From the NCBI RefSeq assembly GCF_000350225.1, contig NW_005178780.1, forward strand, positions 81,084-113,811: 32,728 bases of DNA, given 5' to 3'. This DNA comes from Chondrus crispus. Lineage: Eukaryota > Rhodophyta > Florideophyceae > Gigartinales > Gigartinaceae. Under the pieces are notes generated by a model. The model ran no database searches, had not been told where the DNA came from, and saw nothing but the letters and a program-made list of their open reading frames with translations. Of the stretch, positions 16,116-25,196 are shown piece after piece. The position numbers were made by a program, and so were the translations under genes. The first letter of the stretch is position 1; every line of letters starts with the position of its first letter.

Positions 16116-19079
16116 ATGGTCNNNNNNNNNNNNNNNNNNNNNNNNNNNNNNNNNNNNNNNNNNNNNNNNNNNNNNNNNNNNNNNNNNNNNNNNNNNNNNN
16201 NNNNNNNNNNNNNNNNNNNNNNNNNNNNNNNNNNNNNNNNNNNNNNNNNNNNNNNNNNNNNNNNNNNNNNNNNNNNNNNNNNNNNNNNNNNNNNNNNNNN
16301 NNNNNNNNNNNNNNNNNNNNNNNNNNNNNNNNNNNNNNNNNNNNNNNNNNNNNNNNNNNNNNNNNNNNNNNNNNNNNNNNNNNNNNNNNNNNNNNNNNNN
16401 NNNNNNNNNNNNNNNNNNNNNNNNNNNNNNNNNNNNNNNNNNNNNNNNNNNNNNNNNNNNNNNNNNNNNNNNNNNNNNNNNNNNNNNNNNNNNNNNNNNN
16501 NNNNNNNNNNNNNNNNNNNNNNNNNNNNNNNNNNNNNNNNNNNNNNNNNNNNNNNNNNNNNNNNNNNNNNNNNNNNNNNNNNNNNNNNNNNNNNNNNNNN
16601 NNNNNNNNNNNNNNNNNNNNNNNNNNNNNNNNNNNNNNNNNNNNNNNNNNNNNNNNNNNNNNNNNNNNNNNNNNNNNNNNNNNNNNNNNNNNNNNNNNNN
16701 NNNNNNNNNNNNNNNNNNNNNNNNNNNNNNNNNNNNNNNNNNNNNNNNNNNNNNNNNNNNNNNNNNNNNNNNNNNNNNNNNNNNNNNNNNNNNNNNNNNN
16801 NNNNNNNNNNNNNNNNNNNNNNNNNNNNNNNNNNNNNNNNNNNNNNNNNNNNNNNNNNNNNNNNNNNNNNAGTATCGCCTCTATCGGCCGCGGCCTCGCG
16901 TCTGCTGCGCGTGGCGGCGCACTGCGACGTCGTCGTAGTCGGCCTGCAGGAGGTGCCTGTGGCGCGGCGCCCGTGGACGGCGCACCTCGCGCACGGCCTG
17001 GGGCCGTCGTGGCGCTGCGTGGCGGCGGAGGCGTACGCGGGCCTGCGCCTGCGCGTGTACGCGCGCGAGGCGCCCAACGTCCCGCGCACGGCCAGCGTCC
17101 ACTTCTCGCCGCTGCAGCACGCGCGCCGCGCCCACGACGCCGTCCGCGCTACAGGCTCCGGTAGGAGGGTCGGCGTCGGCGTCGCGGACCGCTGGCCGAA
17201 CAAGGGCGCCGTCGCTGTCGAGGTCTCCTTCGGACACGGCTGCAGGGCTATGTTCGTCGTCGCTCATTTGGCCGCTAATGAGCACCGCGTGCAGGGGAGG
17301 GAAGATGATTGGAGGGCCATTCTTAGGAGGCTGGATAAAGATGAGAGGAGCTTGTCGAGGGGGGCCGAGCCGGTTATTCCAGTCCCGTTGTTTCATCGCT
17401 ATGAGCATGTCTTCGTCCTGGGAGACCTCAACTATCGCATTGAACCCCCGGGTACGGATCATGCGGAGAGGGTCAAGTGGGTCCGTCAGAAGATTGCAAA
17501 CAGGGATTGGCACGCCCTGGTTGATGCCGATCAGCTCATGAGGGAGAAGATGGGCGATAAGGTCTTTGCCAACTTTCAGGAGGCCGATATCCACTTTCCC
17601 CCGACCTTTAAGATCGACCCCAAGACCGCTCAGTACAGCACCATCCGCGTCCCGAGTTACTGCGACCGCATCCTGTGGCACTCGCTTCCCGGTCGCATCG
17701 ACCTCGTCAAGAGCCTGCGCTACACCTCGCTAACGGACTTCAAGCAAAGCGACCACATCCCCTTGTACGGCGAGTACGAGCTTCGCGTCCCGTTCGTCGT
17801 CGCCCCGGACCGCCCCCTCAATGCCTTAAAGGGCAAGCGTCTCGTCCTCGAGTTCATGCTCGTCCGCTTTGTGAAGGGCCCGGGCAAGTTTGCCGACCGC
17901 ATCTCCTTCACAGACGGGCCCCCCTCCATGCGCCGCATCTACGAGCCGGGAACCCTACGCATCCCGCCGATACCTCCCACCACAGATGGCCTTGACCATG
18001 CCAGGTTTCTTCGCACCTTCATGGGCCGTGACGAGGATGACGACACACCCCTCCTTCCTTTGGACGAAGTCCCCGACGACGACGACGACGACGACGAGGA
18101 GGACGACGACGACGATGACGACGACGACGACGACGACACCACCGTCTCCTCAGACGCCGAGGACAACTGCTTCTACCCCAGGGTGGACGAGAACGTCCGC
18201 GACAGCTACAACTCGTACGGCGACCCGCCCCCCGGCGTCGAGGCGGAAGACCTGCGCAATTTTGGGAGCCCGCTTGTCAGCAGCGACGAGCCCCGTCCGG
18301 AAGCCCCGCTGCTGCGCGACGCCTTCCGGCATATTTCTCTTGACACGAGCGAGTCTGCGTTCGGAGACGGCAGCTCGATGCCAAACTCGCCCTTCCCGCA
18401 CGCGCATCCACGCAACTTTCTCGACGGCTTTCACACCGCCCCGAGGAGTGCCCCGAGGAGCGCCCCGACCACTCCGTCTACGAGCCGCGACTCCCAACGA
18501 CCTATCGCGCACGCCAACAGCGGGCCGCGGAAGCGCGACTCGCTCTCCAAGCATGTCGAGAACAATACACAGAACAAAAAGGTCAAGAAGCGCCGAAGAC
18601 TCAACGGCATGCGCATGGAAGTTCACGGCCAGGGGTTGTTTTTGAAGCAAGGACGGGTGTATCGCGTCAGCATTCCCAAACGCGTCAATGGCGCCCGGGA
18701 ACGCATCGGCGAATCGCTCCCGGTCATCCCTCTCCTGCCAATAGAGAATTTGGCAGAGCTCCAGTATCGGCACGTCTTGGTCGAGTTTGCGAAAAAGAAG
18801 ACGCGCGTTGGCACATCGGGTGCTCTGGCATTACGTGAACTTTTGGACTACATTGGACGGCCGTTCGCCTTTGAGCTCAGCCTCACCAAGTACGGGCACC
18901 CCGTCGGTATTCTTGAAGCATGCGTACAGCTCACGGTGAGCGATTCCGACTTGTGGGTGGACGCCAAGGGGAGGGTTGTGAGAAATTGTGACGGAACGGC
19001 GCGCAGGTTTTACCGAGGCGTGCTTCCCGTGCGGAAGAAAACCAGGGCCAGATCCAAGGCCGGCGGCAAGAGATCATAG
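16116..19079 (+). CDS. inositol polyphosphate 5-phosphatase (IPPc domain), N-terminus hidden by gap
   Basis: Removes the 5-phosphate from phosphoinositides or inositol phosphates. After the gap the frame shows IPPc signatures: VVVVGLQEVPV (about 16936), FVVAHLAANEHRVQGREDDW (about 17253), VFVLGDLNYRI (catalytic motif 1, about 17411-17439), FPPTFKID, then RVPSYCDRILW (motif 2, about 17646) and SDHIPLYGEYEL (about 17748). All catalytic-half motifs look intact. Behind the domain come a 21-residue Asp/Glu run (18075-18137), a Ser/Pro-rich linker, a basic patch (about 18570-18600, NKKVKKRRR) and a C-terminal segment GLFLKQGRVYRV to DLWVDAKGRV, probably a beta-rich domain that I cannot name. The ATG at 16116 is in frame with the rest if the 749-N gap size is right (987 aa). 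The N-terminal half of IPPc must lie in the gap, and introns there cannot be excluded. It is convergent with the alpha-kinase. Confidence 0.85.
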   Translation: MVXXXXXXXXXXXXXXXXXXXXXXXXXXXXXXXXXXXXXXXXXXXXXXXXXXXXXXXXXXXXXXXXXXXXXXXXXXXXXXXXXXXXXXXXXXXXXXXXXXXXXXXXXXXXXXXXXXXXXXXXXXXXXXXXXXXXXXXXXXXXXXXXXXXXXXXXXXXXXXXXXXXXXXXXXXXXXXXXXXXXXXXXXXXXXXXXXXXXXXXXXXXXXXXXXXXXXXXXXXXXXXXXXXXXXXXXXXXXXXXXXXXXXXXXXXVSPLSAAASRLLRVAAHCDVVVVGLQEVPVARRPWTAHLAHGLGPSWRCVAAEAYAGLRLRVYAREAPNVPRTASVHFSPLQHARRAHDAVRATGSGRRVGVGVADRWPNKGAVAVEVSFGHGCRAMFVVAHLAANEHRVQGREDDWRAILRRLDKDERSLSRGAEPVIPVPLFHRYEHVFVLGDLNYRIEPPGTDHAERVKWVRQKIANRDWHALVDADQLMREKMGDKVFANFQEADIHFPPTFKIDPKTAQYSTIRVPSYCDRILWHSLPGRIDLVKSLRYTSLTDFKQSDHIPLYGEYELRVPFVVAPDRPLNALKGKRLVLEFMLVRFVKGPGKFADRISFTDGPPSMRRIYEPGTLRIPPIPPTTDGLDHARFLRTFMGRDEDDDTPLLPLDEVPDDDDDDDEEDDDDDDDDDDDDTTVSSDAEDNCFYPRVDENVRDSYNSYGDPPPGVEAEDLRNFGSPLVSSDEPRPEAPLLRDAFRHISLDTSESAFGDGSSMPNSPFPHAHPRNFLDGFHTAPRSAPRSAPTTPSTSRDSQRPIAHANSGPRKRDSLSKHVENNTQNKKVKKRRRLNGMRMEVHGQGLFLKQGRVYRVSIPKRVNGARERIGESLPVIPLLPIENLAELQYRHVLVEFAKKKTRVGTSGALALRELLDYIGRPFAFELSLTKYGHPVGILEACVQLTVSDSDLWVDAKGRVVRNCDGTARRFYRGVLPVRKKTRARSKAGGKRS
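16122..16870. other. assembly gap (749 N)
   Basis: A run of N interrupts the 5-phosphatase gene just after its proposed start codon. The sequence on both sides is C/G-rich and low in complexity, which may explain the failure to assemble. The gap length may be an estimate, so frame continuity across it is not proof. Confidence 0.98.
18075..18137 (+). repeat. GAC trinucleotide tract coding poly-Asp
   Basis: Twenty-one codons, nearly all GAC with two GAG and one GAT, encode an uninterrupted acidic run in the 5-phosphatase linker. The codon purity suggests a young, length-variable microsatellite. Confidence 0.9.
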
Positions 19080-19810
19080 CAGTGCACGCGCGGGCCTCCC
19101 ACACCTTTTTGCTTGGCCTTTTGTGCGCACTGGGAGAGTGCCCGTGCATTGCATCGAGGGTTGTATCTGTGGGATACCTGCACACGAAAACAGGTAACGT
19201 AGCGTAGCGTAGTGGTCAATCTCACGGCTTCAGGTCGCGGTTGTAAAAGATATCGAAAACGTCATTCGCGGAGCCTCGGAAACTGGATACTCTCCTTACT
19301 GGCAGACGTCGGCAAAGAGATGAGACGCCCTTGCCTCTCTTTCTCTCTATGCTAGCTGTGCGTGTCGCGCCCGTGCAATTTCCAGTTGCCAATGGTCGAT
19401 GGGGTTTTGGCCCACGGGACATGTCTGGCTTCTTGTGAATGAAACGGGAACAGATCTGTTTCCATGAGATTTCACAGCTGAGCCACAACCCCTTGGCGGC
19501 TAACGCGCCTGCCCCATACTGTAGTTCCTCAATGGGTCACGATCTCTTCTGGCAGTTGCGTGCGCTCACAATCTCGCCTGACACAATCCGGCGGCGCCCA
19601 TGCGAAGGATGGATAAAACAAGTGCAGTGACTGCAAGTCCACTCGTGGACCGAACATGTGCATCGCAGATATCTACTGGACGGCACGCAACCCTGCACCG
19701 CGCCAAGCTTTACGCAGTCACCACATCCGCAGAGTCCCATGATAAAAGACACAAGCGGCACGGATCTCGAGGCTTTGACTTGGTGTATGTAAATAATGAA
19801 ATGCGACTTT
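19080..19810. other. convergent spacer between 5-phosphatase and alpha-kinase
   Basis: 731 bp between two converging stops, with no supported gene. Frames are short and lack domain character. A TAGCGTAGCGTAG triplet-like repeat sits near 19200-19212. Confidence 0.5.
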
Positions 19811-21130
19811 TTATTCATGCACCCGTTTTCGAGGTGAGAAGAGCCCCCGCAGAAAGATGCGCTTGTCCTCTTCCTTCTTCGAGCCCCCTGAGCTCGGGCT
19901 CCAAAATCTGCCCCAAGCCCTCCTGCGTTTCGCGGCCTCGACACCGGCTTCCTCCCCCGCCGCTATCGTTGTTCTTCTCTCCCTCTGCTTCATGTCCGCT
20001 GCCGCTCTAGTCCTCGTCTGAACTCTCATAGTAGACCTCCTTCGCACCTTTGACCCGCTCTCATCAGTGCCTTCACTTTCCATCACCTCACAATCCCGTC
20101 CTGCATGCAATTTCATTCTTGTCTTCCCTTCCATCGTCCCGATTGGAGATCCGGCTACGGCATGCCTCCTCTCGTTTTGCTGCTCCATATGCCCTCCAAA
20201 CCATGCGGCATTCGGAAGTATTCTCGTACGCATCCCATGTCCAAGGTCTATGTCCGCATCGTCTTTGCCCAGACCGAGGTCATTGCAAAGCGCGTTGCAT
20301 CGATGCCTCTTGAAAAAATGTTCCACACCAGTCATCCCGAGGTCAGATATTCCATATCCTTCCCGGTCGCGGACCGAGTGAATGCAAGGGTCAGTGAGAG
20401 CATACCCAGCCCCCGTACGTACACCCTGGATGTCTGACACCATAAGTGCTCCCTTGCTCTCAACCCACGACCAATGCGAGAAAGCAGCGGGAAAGTTGGC
20501 TGATACTTCGTTGTTCGCCATACCGTCGTTGTTTAGAAACTTGGTGAAGCGACCTGGAAGGTAGTCTTCAACCGTGCCCACAGCGTTTTTGTACAACACC
20601 GCATCCAAGGATAACTTTTTAAATAGTTGATGCAAGATTGGAAACCTGCGCCTGTCAATGTTCTGAAGTGAGCATCCGCGAGTTATTGTCACCTTTTCCG
20701 TGCTCAGGACATGCACGCTCTTGTTAATGCCAAGAGCGCACCATTTTTCGATATACTGGCGGGTAACGTCGTGTTTACGCACCGTCTTCTGCGCCTCTGT
20801 GGCATTTATTCTCGTGCGCTCGGTCTCCATTGTTTCGACTACTTCAGGAATTGCCATCTCCATCTTCACGATCGCATGGACGCAAAAGACGGGGTCCCCA
20901 CTTGCGACTCGTTCATAAATCGACCCCTTGAAGGCTAATCTTTGAGCTCCTGCCGAAAACGGAAAGACATCGAAGATAACAAAGTACTGAGGGGTTATGT
21001 CTGCTGCGCAGTGAAGTTCACGTAGAGGTTCTCGCAGCACATCCACAATTAGGTTATACCCATCCCGAATTATTTCTCCTTGAGCACAAGATGTCGGGGG
21101 AAGCGCAAAGACGATGGATGCAGAGTCCAT
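19811..21130 (-). CDS. alpha-kinase family (MHCK/eEF2K-type) protein kinase
   Basis: Single-exon 439-aa protein. Residues about 25-290 form an atypical alpha-kinase domain: PFSAGAQRLAFKG (58-70, nucleotide-binding strand region), a candidate ATP lysine in VHAIVKMEM (Lys89), VEDYLPGRFTKF (187-198, with the conserved Glu), AFSHWSW (216-222), LMVSDIQGV (catalytic DxQG, Asp233), LTDPCIHS (245-252, Asp247) and HRCNALC (276-282). The structural zinc site H...HxCx3C is complete: His219, His276, Cys278, Cys282. The C-terminal ~145 residues are basic and Ser/Arg/Lys-rich, without the TPR/SEL1 repeats of eEF2K or the WD40 of myosin heavy-chain kinases, so the substrate is open. The ATG at 21130 is preferred because the frame upstream of it has only a GTG. 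It diverges from the orphan gene at 22224. Confidence 0.88.
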   Translation of the reverse strand: MDSASIVFALPPTSCAQGEIIRDGYNLIVDVLREPLRELHCAADITPQYFVIFDVFPFSAGAQRLAFKGSIYERVASGDPVFCVHAIVKMEMAIPEVVETMETERTRINATEAQKTVRKHDVTRQYIEKWCALGINKSVHVLSTEKVTITRGCSLQNIDRRRFPILHQLFKKLSLDAVLYKNAVGTVEDYLPGRFTKFLNNDGMANNEVSANFPAAFSHWSWVESKGALMVSDIQGVRTGAGYALTDPCIHSVRDREGYGISDLGMTGVEHFFKRHRCNALCNDLGLGKDDADIDLGHGMRTRILPNAAWFGGHMEQQNERRHAVAGSPIGTMEGKTRMKLHAGRDCEVMESEGTDESGSKVRRRSTMRVQTRTRAAADMKQRERRTTIAAGEEAGVEAAKRRRAWGRFWSPSSGGSKKEEDKRIFLRGLFSPRKRVHE

Positions 21131-22223
21131 TACGAACAAGGTTTGAAACCGAATCAGAATCTGAGACGCACGAAAGAGGCACAGAGATTGAGCGCCCACG
21201 CGCTAAACAAGGATAGCAAGAAATTGCCACCATTCAAATCTATCTGCAAGTCGAGGTGTACTCTCGCTATTGCCGTCAGTCAGACCGGAGCATACATACG
21301 GCTGAGATGCAATTCTCAGCCTCAATACCCCCCATATCAAGGCCGTCGGACATTGCTCTCAGCTCAGACCCAACAGAATGCTTACTTTATCTCCTCTGGT
21401 CCTGTGACGAGAGTTCTCGCCGCCATCGCAAAAAAAAATGATGACGGAACGCCATGGCGCGGGGATGTTCGAGCCGCGCCGAAAGAAACACTAAGGCCCA
21501 CCTAACCGCTAATCTTCATGGAATGCCCTGCCGCGACGCGTCGCGAGCTATGATTACAATGTCCTTCCCGCCTATCTTTCTAACCGGGCCCATGCCAAAT
21601 CACTCGCAACCAACATGTCCACGCCTGCATCCACCGATAACTGGCCTTGCTCTCAGATTCGATTATCTAAGTGTAGGTCTTCCGAAATGTATGGCACTGC
21701 CGGCACAACGATATATTCCTTCGGAGACAGTGAAAAATTAGGTTCTGTAAGAGCGTTGAACTCAACGCATAATTCACCCCTGCAAAGAAACGCGCCCATA
21801 GTTCTCTTGCTGCGACACGGGTTGCGAACAGATATGAATTTGTTACTCGAGTAACAGACTTCCATCTTGTTAAATCTACTTGTGTCCCCGCCGGCCCTTA
21901 GTCCAAGCATACAACGGCCTTGTCTGCACTACCTAAATATGCGTAAACTGCGTGTACTTCCTTGAGTGTGGCCCCTTCTACGCCAGAATTTCGCACAAGA
22001 ACAGGGATTCATTCCTCTCGAATGTGCTCATTGGTTTGCAGTTGCAAAGCGATAGTATCATTTCTGAATCGAGTACAAACCCCCTTCAGCGTGCTGCATA
22101 TAGCTTGTTCTGCATATCAGACGGTTACTTTGGCTTGAAGTTTGGAAAGTTCGTACAAGCGCCCTCCTTCAACCACCTTGATGTGAAAGTTGCTTCGTGT
22201 TCTCTACAGTAGACTTTGGAGCT
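21131..22223. other. divergent spacer between alpha-kinase and orphan gene
   Basis: About 1.1 kb, presumably with two promoters. No supported gene or RNA. TTCTCTACAG just before 22210 resembles a 3' splice site 14 bp upstream of the orphan ATG, so an intron in that 5' UTR is possible. Confidence 0.45.
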
Positions 22224-25196
22224 ATGTCTGACGCGAAGAAATTCGGCGACCAAGATATTGTGCCACTCAAACCTGTTGACGTCAAGGACCGTTTCGGTCT
22301 GGCGGCCGCAGTGTATGCCATCAATGCGCTTTACATTCGCTCCGGCAAAGAGCCTGTAGGTATGCTGGAGGTTCGGACGAGGATCTCGGTCCTGATCAAA
22401 CATGCTGATATGGAGAAGCTCGCGATTCTCTTACAGGAGTGGTATCTTGAAAACATCGATATACCCTCCGCGAAAGAGCTTCTGAACAAGCTACCTGCCA
22501 TGATTGAGGTAGAGGATAAACGTAGATATCTACACAACCCATTTGTCAATGATATTGAATGGAGCGCTCTTGCAACAATCTACGACTGCTGCATTGCAGT
22601 GAAGTTCCTGGCAAAGACAAGACCACAACTTTCGACCTCGGAACAAAATCCGGGATGGAAAATAGCTGTACCTACGCCGAAGTTCTTCGGTTCTACGCCC
22701 AGTTCAGCTTCAGATGCGGGTAATTCATGTGTTTTTATGGTCTGTCATTCTTCTCCGAAGTTTTCAACTTACGTTCCACTAATTCCTTGTGATCAAAAGG
22801 TCTTCGCCCCTGGTAGGTCATTAATACCGGAAGACAATCCGAACGATGTTTCTGATACCAGGCCTTCTCTGTTTTCGAGCATTGATGCGAGTAAGTTGCC
22901 ACTTATCCTTGAACTGAGTCTGAATATACCTCTAACTTACAATACAACTTCCAATCGATAACTAACGCTCTGACGTTTCTGTGAAAACTCTACTTGTGCT
23001 CGCACAGGTAGTCATTCTGTACAACCAAACGTGCAATTCGAAGGTTACATTGCAGATGACTCTACAAGTACAAAGCCACCCAAACGAGTTGTGTTCTCAA
23101 CGGTTGTGGAAGAGATACAACCAGGCGAGAGCTCATCAAACCCCCTCTCATATTCGAAGCAGAATAATTCTGATCACAAACCGAGAAAGGCCGATGTTAA
23201 GACCGCGAAAAGGGGAACAATTAAATTCTCTGGGAAGAAAAAAAGTTGTGCGAAAAACGTCTCAAGTTCTGAAGCGGGTGAAGATCCTCTCTTGCCGTCC
23301 TGGAAAGGTATTTTTCTAGATCCAAATGAATTGCTTGCAAGTAGAGCATTGCAAGACCACATTGCTGCGCGAGCATGCAAGGAAGAAAGGGAAACTGAGA
23401 GGGATGAAGTTCCGGGACACTTGGCACAAACTATTTTTGGACCTGCAGAGGACGTCGTCAATGAAGCTAAGACAGAGGTCCGAAAAGCGCCACTTGAAAC
23501 TTCCTCGAAACTCCCAACGCTATCCACTGAACAAGACGTTACGGTTGCAGATATCGAAAAGACTGATGAAACGGTGCTACCTCCGACGATCTCTGCATTA
23601 GAGGTACCTGAAAACGAAGACAAAGCCACGAGTCTTCCTGAATCAAAAACAATGGTATCTGAGCAGGCCATTGAGAAGAAAATCGACAAGTTCTTGGAAA
23701 ACACACTCACTCCATCCTCGGTTGCCAACAATTCACAGGATGACTCTTGTTTACGGAAAGGGAACAAGGACAGCGTCTGGGATATATCTGTCAAGGGCCC
23801 TCACCGAGAAGAACTGACGGGGCAGCTTGATGCCTCCATGACGGCCGAAGGAGAGGACCAGACCCTCACCGTTCCAGAAGAAAGCGACAAGGAACTGAAT
23901 CATCCAAACGAAGAGAACACTGAACAAAGCTCGCAAAAGAAATCTGCATCCTTGATTGAGACGAATGGAGATGAACAGCTGGAGTTTTATTCGTCAAAGA
24001 TAAGCGAAATGGAGTCAGATTTTCGAATTGCCAACCCTGAGGGCTTGACCACGGGTATTAGCGCAGAAAGAAAAACGCTAGCATTTTCGGACAGGATTGG
24101 AAATGAGACTACTGATGTCAAGGTTTCGGAAACACGCGACAGACTTTTTGGTTCTCCAGACCCCGACCAGGTTGGGGAACCATTTCAAAGCGCACATTCC
24201 AAAATATCGGAAATCGCTGCAAACGTCAAAGAAATCTCCTCCATGTCGGAGACGATCGAACCGGAATCGGGTGCATCAACACCTAGACGAGAGAAAAATG
24301 CCGCAAGTGATCAAAATGAGGCACTGCTGATGAATGCTGATGGAATGGAAGAACAGCGCACGTCGCTCGACGGAAGCGAACTGCAAATGCTCGTATCACG
24401 TAAAGAATCAATCAATGCGATCCAGGAACAATCTCCAGGGCTCGCTCGAGTTGCGGATCAGATCTCAAAACACATTCGGACTGAAGAGCCGTGTTTGAAG
24501 GAGCCCATTTCGATATCGGAAAGCAACAACTCGTTGTTGGCAAAAAGCAAAACCGCCAATTTCGTCAGCGGTCTGTACAACTCCGGTGGTAACGAAGCTA
24601 TCCCTGCTTCTTCATTCGAAGATGGGTATTGCGACCAAAAGGCAGACTTTGCGTCCACCCCTAGTTCACCTAAATCAGTTGCTAGAGATGTGACTGTGCA
24701 GGATTCTGAACTTGATTCGGCTGGTTCTGTTGAAGAGACGGTGAAAGATGCTCCACGTTCTTGCTGCTGTGCTGGCCCTGCCAGTTTACAAGAATCATCA
24801 AAAGACTGTACATCAAATCAAGCAGCGAAAGATCATGAGGTGGCTGAAATGGTCAACGGAGAGGCAAGCCAGGATAGAAGCGAAGAATCCGTTGATTGTA
24901 CACCTGCAGATGCGCCTCCCACTTCAGGTGACGACACGCCGGATATGGCTGAAGTGGAAAATGTAGACGATGTCAAACGCCTGCATACTGCCGAGCGGGA
25001 TATGGTTGCCGATCCAATCTATGCGGAAACGACAAATTTAAGAGCCTCACATTTCATACCACGGACAAGAAGTGGACGGCTTGATTTGGATTTTGGAGAA
25101 CTGGCTGATGCTACTATCCTGTTCCAGCGTGTATACAATGGTGAGAAGCGCACACCTACTGGTATGCATGGAAAAGCGATAGAGAGAATAGAGTAA
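22224..25196 (+). CDS. acidic, mostly disordered orphan protein; two exons (22224..22890, 23008..25196), end uncertain
   Basis: 951 aa as drawn; the function is not recognised. Residues about 1-130 look folded and helical (DVKDRFGLAAAVYAINALY, GMLEVRTRISVLIKHADMEKL, NDIEWSALATIYDCCIAVKFL). The rest is Ser/Glu/Thr/Asp-rich low complexity with scattered basic patches, and a short conserved-looking C-terminal segment (FIPRTRSGRLDLDFGELADA). The intron (22891-23007, 117 bp, GTAAGT...CGCACAG, with CTAAC upstream of the acceptor) is phase 1 and joins the two long frames as SIDAS-SHSVQ. Without it the first frame stops at 22961. The final codons ATA GAG TAA place the stop inside a perfect GTAAGT (25193). 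A 105-bp intron to CCACACAG (25297) would extend the protein by about 28 residues (…IERIEQQRLEHSNN…). Signal peptide and membrane helices are absent, so a nuclear or cytosolic scaffold is likely. Confidence 0.75.

Noticed and set aside
22720..22799. Possible extra intron (GTAATT...AAAAG) in the orphan gene
   Set aside because: Removing 80 bp shifts the frame and breaks the join to the second long exon; the unspliced frame continues correctly to the GTAAGT at 22891.
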